Positions 56,721 through 64,000 of a stretch of DNA of 64,000 nt are shown here, piece by piece. Positions within the stretch are counted from its first letter, which is position 1, and every line of letters starts with the position of its first letter. This DNA is from Neopestalotiopsis rosae. Its lineage: Eukaryota > Ascomycota > Sordariomycetes > Amphisphaeriales > Sporocadaceae. A program made the position numbers and the translations under genes. The notes below the pieces were generated by a model. The model had not been told where the DNA came from and ran no database searches. It saw nothing but the letters and a program-made list of their open reading frames with translations. The stretch lies in the NCBI GenBank assembly GCA_023078685.1, contig JALGAS010000004.1:1-64000 (forward strand), written 5' to 3'.

Positions 56721-58590
56721 CTTGGCTTATGGCTATGAGATGAAGAGATTGGATGAAAAGGAATGTGGAATCGCTGTCGAGTCCATGGAGAAGAAGGATT
56801 GCGATTCTTTGGACTTCTTATACATTTGATTCATAGGTTCATTTTCCTTTACCAACACAATTGTCAATCTCTCGGGTGTTTAAAAATCTCCCTATACGAG
56901 CCGCGTATGCCCTTGAGGCTGGAAAAATTAATTCAGCAAATCAAGACTTTGACACATGTCTAGGGTAAGTCTTGGCAAGACAGTTCGTAAGGTATGGTTC
57001 AGATGAGAGAAGAGCTACGGCCCAATGAGTGGTCGTGTGTAAGTGGTTCATGCAAGGTTTCCATCTGTAAACGCACATATTAGAGCCCTCTTGAGCTCTC
57101 TCGCTCTCTCAATGATGTCGACCTGGACCGCGCCTCTGTAATACTCTGCCATCATGATCTTATTCTTGAAGTGGCCGATCGAAGGCTCAAACCTGCTTCC
57201 AGCTGTACAATCGTCGACATGTCCTAGGCAGTCTTGAAGCCGAGGCTCTAAGAGCATCAAGCGCCCGTGGCTTTGGGCCAGTCGAAGTGACAGAGCCTCA
57301 TGGTCAGAGAGGTTGCAAAACAGTGTGTCCTATTGGTTCAGCCCATGCACATAAATTGGGATAAGTGACGTCTTGCCGCGTGGACACCTGCCGGCGTGAT
57401 GTAGATCATAGTTTCGGATGTTTTTACCAGCATGCTACCCACTCAAACCGTCGAACTGCGTTTGCCACGATGCACTGCTACTCGAAATTTGTTTGGGGTC
57501 CAGCTTCAAGGGAACATCAGCGATCTACCCCATATGTTTTTGGGCTGGGCCCAGATCCACAAAAGCTTAAACAACCTTAACTTTGTTAACTTTGTCACTT
57601 AGCTTGTGTCAGCTAATATTCATTTCAGTGCCTTCGCGCCTGGTGTATCTTGCTAGGTTAGTTGACTATAACTACTCGCATCCGAGTCGGCACTCTCATC
57701 CTCATTGCCTTGGGGCACTTCGCCCGGCACAATACGCTTGACATCTTCCGATTCTTGGTCTGTTCATCCTAACCCAGCGTTTGACCTTTAACGAAGCCAA
57801 TCAACTAAGCGAAGAAGCCCACAAAGCTGGCGTCGTCATCGGCATTAGGGCGAGTCCAGCCATAAGGTTTAAGATTGAAATGCCCTCCAATCAGCAACGA
57901 GAGATTAGAAACTGACGCAGTCTATAACCCGAAAAGGATCGGCAGTGCCTGGGAGAAATCCTGGGGACGCGTAAACGCCAAGACGGCAAGACCAGGGGAG
58001 TTTTGTGAGATCTTTGGCTTTGTCACTGTTCCAGCAAGAGAAACACGGAGCGACAACGCCGCAGAAAAGCAGGGCCAGGGCGGCAAGGTCCGCCGCGCGG
58101 GGCAGTCTTGACCACCGGCCCTGAGGCGCTCGGCTCGGCTCGGACTCGGACCTAACGCCGTGTAGACCGGCGGTCGTGGGGAAACGCGAAGCTCAATCGC
58201 CTGGAGGATATATCATGTCTAATTCACAATACCATTAAAACAAGTATCTTTTTTATACTCAGATGAATTGCTTGACGGCTGTTACCGCTTGCTCATTTTT
58301 CATTAATGACATTCATTACGAAGAACAAATGTTAACAGCAACCTTCGAACGGTCTGTCTGTCCTGAGTACAAGATATATCATAGTTTTTCAGTCCGTCTT
58401 GAACTGTCATATAGTATAATAATGCAAACGAGGAGCAGGTAACACATCCTTTGTTTTGTTACTCATTAATCTAGCTTCATTAGTAAATTATAATAACGTG
58501 GAGATTAATCAAGTCTGGCACTCAATATCAACCCACCTTTAAAGAATGAGAAGAGTTGGAGAAAAACTTACTAATCTGAATTCGTGTTTC
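56721..58590. other. Gene-poor stretch with one possible orphan exon
   Basis: Apart from the possible exon at 57048-57329, no gene is supported. The segment 57,650-58,200 is GC-rich and holds a plus-strand frame (57875-58111) without a domain. The segment 58,200-58,540 is strongly AT-rich. It probably includes the dioxygenase promoter and the 3' flank of the GST-like gene. Confidence 0.4.
57048..57329 (-). other. Possible orphan terminal exon, unknown
   Basis: An open frame of 93 residues follows a good splice acceptor (branch-like CTGAAC, then CCAATAG at 57330) and ends at a stop at 57048. The sequence looks coding: helical LSDHEALSLRLAQSHGR, then RFEPSIGHFKNKIM and DIIERARELKRAL. I could not find a matching upstream exon or start, and no family is recognised. 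It may be the last exon of a degraded gene. Confidence 0.25.
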
Positions 58591-59451
58591 CTAGTGCTTA
58601 GAAGCCCCTGGTGGAAGAGTGTTGCCATTGGGTACCAGCTCTTTCCACATGTCAGTTTTCTTGAATTCCTCAAGCCATTCAATCAACTGCGGGTGGATGA
58701 GATCGGATCGCTTCACATCCACCATACGACAGAGAAACGGCAGCATGTGTGCATCAAGAACGGTAGGAGACGGGCCAAGGATGCACGACATGCCACCATT
58801 TCCAGCTTTGCCATTTTGCTGCATCAACTCTGAGACTTTCAGGCACAAGGCTCGGACAGCTAGCTCGTTCTCCTGTAATCCTTCATGTGAGAAAGCCTTT
58901 TGCGATTGATTGAGCCTGGTGCGAGGTTTTCAGCTTCATGTAAGAGCAAATGGCGTGATGTATGCATACCTTTCTGCCTTGCGCGACAGGGCTTCACTGT
59001 ACTCTTTGGAGATGCTCGGTTGACTCAATAATTCACGTATGTGGTCGGCCAGTTTTTCTTGATGATTCGAGTCCGGTCCAAATGTCAAAATGGTGAAGTT
59101 GATCTTGTGGAGTTCTTCCAACATTTCTTTAATCAAAGATTCGTGTTCCTCGGGCAGAAGGTTGGGGTACAAGTCGCAAATGTAGTAGGAGATGTCGACA
59201 CACTCGGTTATTGGTTCTGGAAGGAGCTTCTCATTGACCAGCGCGGGCACCGCTCCTTTGGGATTGACTTTGCAGAGGAATTTTTCGTTCAACTGCTCTG
59301 GATTGTCATTGGTGATGTTTACGGTGCTATACTCCAGCGTCATGTCTGATTTTCCGTCGCGAACCGCGCCTTTCATGGCGAATGCGGTTCGCACCATTAT
59401 GGATCGGACCGAATACGGCGCGTGATAGAGGGTGAAGATGTTTGAAGACAT
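58591..59451 (-). CDS. Glutathione S-transferase-like protein
   Basis: Exons 58970-59451 and 58591-58915 join in phase 2 across a 54-nt intron (GTATGC donor, AGCTGAAAAC branch, ACCAG acceptor) to give 268 residues. The N-terminal domain (NIFTLYHAPYSVRSIMVR) has the thioredoxin-like beta-alpha start of GSTs. It also has NPKGAVPALVNEKLL with the conserved cis-Pro, and TECVDISYYICDLYP. The C-terminal domain is all-helical, with SPTVLDAHMLPFLCRMVD in the position of the usual 'S.aD...'. It should conjugate or reduce small electrophiles. ATG 59451 was chosen; an in-frame ATG at 59571 would add 40 residues with basic character that could be an organelle-targeting form. Confidence 0.88.
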
Positions 59452-60289
59452 GATTTCTGCAATACGTTGAACGAATGGTATCAATTCTCGTCTTCTCGTG
59501 ATTGAGCTCTTGGCAGCGATGTGAGCGAGGAGCTGTGATAATATTGTAACTTCTTTTGCTCCCTCATTCATTCTAAGCACTAAGGTATTATTGCGTCATT
59601 GTAGAAAGTATGTATCCAAGACATTATAAGCTTAATGCGCCACGAGTGGCTTGTGTCTGTGGCTACCCGTGTATAGCCTTCTGAAGGCCATTCTCTACTG
59701 GGAGGGTTGTCTATCATGTGAGTGAGTCTTTGAATTGTCGGAAAATATAACCGTGATTCATAAGGCGGCTCAGTATGCTCATAGATACGTTGAAAAACGG
59801 GAGCTCCACATGACCCGAGACCATTTTGGCCGATTTGGGTTCATCGGCTCCAGCCGTACGGCTCCGGCATACAGGCGTCGCAGTAGTGGCGCGAGGCGCT
59901 AGCCTTCAATGATCTTTCAGCCTCCAACAACCAATCTAATCAAAATTTGTGACACAGTATGTCGAAAGGGAAGAGATGAGGAGCAATATATATGATGAAA
60001 TAGGCAGTAAAATATCAAGCAAGACCTCATTCATTACTATGAACCGTCATAAATTTGCTCAGCGTTTGCGCGACTGTTTTGTCCCCAATTCATCGCAGCA
60101 CCATGGCGACTGGTCAAATTTGCGATTCCTACTGGTACAAATTCCAGATGACGGAGGATCATCTGGCTGTTGAGGAATTGCACCCACTACCACAGAAATA
60201 CGATACATTCGGCTCGGAGGCCCTCAACGCTCTGGACACATTCTGCTTCTGAAACAAAGCTTGTGAATTATACATTCATACATCTATGC
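59452..60289. other. Intergenic region with one small uncertain frame
   Basis: Promoter of the GST-like gene and 3' flank of the FAD oxidase. A plus-strand frame at 60103-60252 is listed separately. No repeat or RNA gene seen. Confidence 0.4.
60103..60252 (+). other. Small open frame, 49 codons, unknown
   Basis: ATG 60103 has a strong context (GCACCATGGCG) and opens MATGQICDSYWYKFQMTE, continuing to a stop at 60252. The composition is protein-like, but there is no known domain and no visible additional exon. It overlaps nothing else and ends 38 bp before the stop codon of the FAD oxidase on the other strand. It could be a remnant of a longer gene. Confidence 0.25.
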
Positions 60290-62074
60290 TCAAGCCACTG
60301 TGCCGTTAGACTTGGTGATTTTGTAGCCTCCAGGCGCGCGAGTCTGGAAGACGCCCTCGGGATCATACTTTGCAGCCGCAGCCTGGATCTTGGCAATGTT
60401 CTCAGCACCGTACGTGGCCAGTGGGTCCTGGTAGTCGTAGGCGTAGTTGATGTACTCCCACTCGGCAGCGGCGCCAATGCTGCGGGCATAGTCCATGGTG
60501 GCCTCGCCAAACTTGCGCATCTGCTCCTGCGCTACCGCCTGCTGCTCGACGCCATTGACCGCAAGGGTAAAGAGTAGCATGACGACGGGCTCCGTCTCGC
60601 GGTCCAGCCCCAGCACGTTGCCGCCCCGCTCGACGCCGTTTTGTGCAATCAGCGTCGGTATCGACTGGAACATGGCCTGCGTCACAAAGTCCCCGTCAGG
60701 CGACTGCGCCGCCATGAAGTCGCAGAGCTCCTCGTGCAGCTCAACAACGCGTTCGTAAACCCGCTTGTCATTCTTGATCGTACCCGTCCACCAAATGTCA
60801 CGGTACCCAGTGGGTTGTTCCAGCTCATTGGTAAGCTCCAGATGACTGGCAGTTCTCATGGTGCTGGAGAGATTGCCAGGAATCGCCAGAAACTCGTCAA
60901 AAGCAGGAGGTGCAACATTTCCGACAGTATCGACAAACGAGTCAATAATAATGATATCCTTCAGCGCAGGTTGGTATGACCAAAAAGTAATCGTCGAGCC
61001 GTTCGGGTCATTTTGAACATTGTTGGTCCAGTCGACATATGCGTCGATATGTTGTGGTCCTGTCGATTTGTTGTATTGCACAACACCTCCCCAGAGCAGC
61101 GGGGCATCAAAAGCTTGCAGATCGAAGCGTGTGACGATACCAAAGTTGGACTGTCCTCCCTTGAGCGATTGCCAGAGGTCGGGGTTGTCCGTGGCATTGG
61201 CATTGATGATCTTCCTGTTCAATGTCAGACATGATCGGGTTGTTTATTGTTATGAGGAATAACTTGCCCGCTAGCCAATACAACCTCAAAGTTGATAACT
61301 TGGTCACAGGCAAATCCCATGCGCGCGGAGTAGAAGGAATTGCCTCCGCCAGTCAGAAATCCTGCAACGCCGACTGAAGCAGCACGACCCCCGGCCACAG
61401 TGGCACCGTAGGGATCCAGCGCCTCGTAGACACCACGCCATCGCGATCCTGGATATACCGAGGCTATCTGTGTCTCTTCGTTATATGTGGTGGCATTCAT
61501 GAAACCCAAGTCAATAGTGACACCCTCCTCGACTGGTTTGTGTCATTAGGCTTGGTCATAGCTCCAATTGGGACGGTCCACTCACTGTTATTCGCCGGCC
61601 AGATGAAATGCCCGCCACTTCGGACAGCAAATTGACATGATGTATCCTGAACCAGAGTGACGACTGCAGTCGACACTTCTTCAGCAGTCATGGGTTGGCC
61701 CTGAAAGTAATGTTAAATTGTCGCTGCCTCGAAGAAAAGCGTCGTAGTGGATGAAAGCATATGCGAGAATGGGAAAAGCTCACGATGCACCAAGGTGTCA
61801 ACTGGGAGGTGATCGACCAGTACGACTCTGTGCGATTCTCATACAACACGGTGCCGGGATATATCGTAGAGATACCAGCGGCTTCCAGGGCTTGGCACTA
61901 GAGTCGTGTTCCCGTTGTCAGCGAGGCCGGTTCGACGCACAGATGCGCTCTTAAAGAGAATGATCCTACGCAAGATGATGTCGTGCCATTAGCTCCGTAG
62001 CTTGCCGCGCTCTGGGTCGGAAGCAGTGCCGCGGCGGCCGCGACTGCGGGCGTGATAGGATTTTGCATTCTCAT
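60290..62074 (-). CDS. Secreted FAD-dependent oxidase, BBE-like
   Basis: Exons 61970-62074, 61784-61897, 61586-61700, 61268-61532 and 60290-61214 give 507 residues. The intron at 61215-61267 has a GC donor (GCAAGT), and only this choice keeps the frame (LASG then KIINANATDNPDLWQ). A probable signal peptide (ITPAVAAAAALLPTQSAA) leads to the FAD domain: FAVRSGGHFIW, with His as the likely covalent FAD attachment. GVAGFLTGGGNSF and SLKGGQSNFGIVTRFDL follow. The C-terminal BBE domain has WEYINYAYDYQDPLATYG and KYDPEGVFQTRAPGGYKI. The second covalent Cys of bicovalent members is not evident. Such enzymes oxidise sugars or metabolite alcohols; substrate unknown. Confidence 0.92.
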
Positions 62075-63455
62075 CAAAAAGAAAGACTCGCGAGAGCCGT
62101 TTTCCAGGCGATTTCACTTCCTTCGATCAGGGATTGCGAACGAGTTGAAACGCAGTCAAAATGGAAGTTCTCATGTGCTGGCCTCAGGCTCAGGGTGAGC
62201 CCGTCTTTATGACACGCGAAATACTGCCTTGCAGGTCTTGCGGGACATCTCATAACGCCGATACGTCGCCACCCTAGGAAGAGGTTGCTCTTCCGAGGGT
62301 AATGCTGTGCAGATTGGGATGGTCACGGACCGAGGGAAATCGGGCAATTTGCCAAGATTGTACCAAGATGTTCGGAAGTCAGGTTCTTTTCTGTCATCAT
62401 GCAGCCGAGCGAGATGCTGCGTTGCAGTGCAGCATCTACTATGTAGAGTGGATATCTGGATGCCTGGTGCGTATACAGCAGAGAGTAGCGCAACATTCGT
62501 TAGGGGTTTACTTGGGGCAGTCAAATCCCGTGAGCAATAAGGGCCCATCTCGCAGGCCTCGTCAGGGTCCGGATATGGGAACGATATTCGCTGGATGGGG
62601 GCCCACGGCGGTGAATGGAAGAAGTGAGAGAATAATCATCTGCTATTCGTTGTGCGGGGATTCAACCCTGGTCCTTTTTCACCACGATCCCCAGCACTAT
62701 GCATCTTGAACGTTGGCGGTCATACCTACTCTGTGCGTGCGGGTACAATCAGAGCATGATCTGTCCTGCTATTTTACGATTCTAATATGGACAGCGGATA
62801 GCACTAATACCAATTGGGCTTCCACGCACTTGAAAATAAAGTATCGGAACCTTCCCCGGTAGTGGCTGACGGGTACCCGGCATGCGGCCCGCCGATACCC
62901 TTGACAAGACCTTACGTACAAGGGGCTGTTGGCTCTCTCGAACAATTTTTCGCTCTGTCCAGAACAATATGTTCCTTCATCTAAGCGAATTATTTTCACT
63001 TCTCAAAGTGAATTGTGCTTTACTTGAAGCATATTGTTGGCTCTGTTCAATGGGAATCGTGCCTTCTCATTGGCCTTTGGGGGGGGGGGGGGGGGGGGAA
63101 ACGCGAAGAAACAGTAATAGTATTCTGATTGCGAGGATTGGAATGCATCCAGGGATGGTTGAGGCGCCCCTGTCATTAAAGGTACTATCGTGACTTGGTA
63201 AATTCAAAGATGCCCTTGTTCATAATGGCATCTGAAAGGAGTTGCTGCATAGTACGGCAATTCGACAGGTCGGTCAGGATTGCCAAGTTCTGCTTAGAGA
63301 TTTACGAGCAATAGTCAAACCTGCCTAGGATACAGCTCGGCTTTCTTCTTACATATTTCCAAATCATGGAAATACTTCTGTGAGAATCGACTTGCTTTTG
63401 CCTTTATCCGCTATTGTATGCTCATGATCCAAGGTCACCATAGATTCTAACCAAA
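62075..63455. other. Divergent promoter region, no gene seen
   Basis: It separates the FAD oxidase (minus) from the rhodopsin-like gene (plus). Overlapping frames at 62,200-62,710 lack domains. The poly-G run at 63,079-63,098 lies in the distal part, about 360 bp before the ATG. Confidence 0.45.
63079..63098. repeat. Poly-G homopolymer, 20 nt
   Basis: Twenty consecutive G bases on the plus strand, preceded by ggccttt and followed by aaacgcg. It lies in the upstream region of the rhodopsin-like gene. Long G runs can form quadruplexes and are unstable in replication and hard to sequence, so the exact length may be uncertain. Confidence 0.9.
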
Positions 63456-64000
63456 ATGGTGAACGTTGATGGCGTCGAAGTCATCATGGCGCCACCAGTC
63501 GACTATGTTGTCAATTTTGCAAATCCACCACAAATCGGAAAAACAGAGATATTCTCCGTCATTATTGTAGAGAACATTCTTGCTCTTGCTTTTCTCTTCC
63601 AACGCCTCTATACAAAGATTGTTTTGCTCCAGAAATTTCAAATTGAAGATGGTGAGGAGATCAACAAACCATTTCGCGACCAACGAGACTTTGGATCAGC
63701 CACTAACGATGGGCGCAAGCCAGCAACCGTCATCTTTGCCTGGGCAACTTCAGTAGGCACACAAGCAGAACTTATGCAGCTCTATGTAGTCAAGGCTGTC
63801 GGTGTCCACGCCTACGAGATGCCTTTGGAAAGGTATCGCTACTTTAGTCGTGTATGTATTTCCTGGGGAAAAGAAAATGCTTATGGTCAACTCATCTGGA
63901 CTAATACAGCAACAACCAAACTAGGTCATCTTTGCAGCACCCTTGGTCTACACCCTCACCGTTGCATCAGCCAAGGCAACCCTGTGCCTCTTCTACCGGC
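63456..64000 (+). CDS. Rhodopsin-like fungal integral membrane protein, partial at window end
   Basis: Exons 63456-63651, 63724-63851 and 63925 onwards; phases 1 and 0 match, and the third exon runs off the window. The N-terminus (MVNVDGVEVIMAPPVDYVV) precedes a first membrane helix (IFSVIIVENILALAFLFQRLYT). Then FQIED joins across intron 1 to TVIFAWATSVGTQAELMQLY, the second helix, followed by KAVGVHAYEMPLERY. The third helix starts IFAAPLVYTLTVASAKATLCLFY. This order is the fungal seven-helix 'rhodopsin domain' family (PTH11-related, often without a CFEM domain). Ligand and role are unknown; such genes are often in accessory or metabolite neighbourhoods. The remaining helices lie beyond 64,000. 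Confidence 0.88.
   Translation, partial: MVNVDGVEVIMAPPVDYVVNFANPPQIGKTEIFSVIIVENILALAFLFQRLYTKIVLLQKFQIEDGEEINKPFRDQRDFGSATNDGRKPATVIFAWATSVGTQAELMQLYVVKAVGVHAYEMPLERYRYFSRVCISWGKENAYGQLIWTNTATTKLGHLCSTLGLHPHRCISQGNPVPLLP

Overview
The window is the end of a chromosome from a filamentous ascomycete (Pezizomycotina, probably Sordariomycetes and plausibly Hypocreales; the species cannot be named from sequence alone). It opens with 20 exact CCCTAA telomere repeats. Next comes about 2.2 kb of very AT-rich DNA that has kept CpG but lost CpA/TpG, the footprint of repeat-induced point mutation (RIP). Genes have short GT-AG introns of about 50-100 nt with CTRAY branch points. Gene families include Srb4/Med17, Sss1, a Skt5-type chitin synthase activator, a fungal dynamin and a rhodopsin-like membrane protein. 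Intron-exon models were spliced by hand. For most genes every exon phase closes on a family-consistent protein; exceptions are flagged.

Layout. 1-2,290: telomere and RIP-degraded subtelomere. 2,304-2,603: a truncated nucleoside-phosphorylase-like fragment, probably the start of an NLR-type gene cut at the RIP border. 2,700-7,000: gene-poor unique DNA. 7-37 kb: mostly housekeeping or conserved genes. These are a Skt5/Chs4-like Sel1 protein with a CaaX end, three tandem coiled-coil paralogues of unknown function, proline iminopeptidase, an NTF2/SnoaL-like protein, a CFIm68-like RRM protein, Sss1 (Sec61 gamma), a DCAF11-type WD40 protein, an ankyrin protein, a divergent pair (acyl-protein thioesterase and LigB-type dioxygenase), Med17, and a SNF2 translocase of the Rad5/Uls1 class. 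38-64 kb: an accessory region. It holds a UDP-glycosyltransferase, an SDR, a possible small secreted protein, a secreted DUF1593 hydrolase, a C2H2 zinc-finger protein, a dynamin-like GTPase, an FMN 2-hydroxyacid oxidase, a P450, a secreted GH43 enzyme, a secreted intradiol dioxygenase, a GST-like protein, a secreted BBE-like FAD oxidase and the 5' end of a rhodopsin-like membrane protein.

How the genes may work together. The last 26 kb is rich in oxidative and conjugating enzymes (P450, FAD and FMN oxidases, SDR, UGT, GST, ring-cleaving dioxygenase) with one possible regulator (C2H2). No polyketide, peptide or terpene backbone enzyme is visible. This fits an aromatic or xenobiotic handling neighbourhood, or the edge of a metabolite cluster that continues past 64 kb; both readings are inference. 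Observations I would follow first: the coiled-coil trio with a shared C-terminal signature; the divergent thioesterase/LigB pair in which both proteins carry a membrane-anchor extension ending in the same STMSA-type second start; the NLR-like fragment cut at the RIP border; a GC-AG intron; and internal repeats plus a missing RING in the SNF2 protein.
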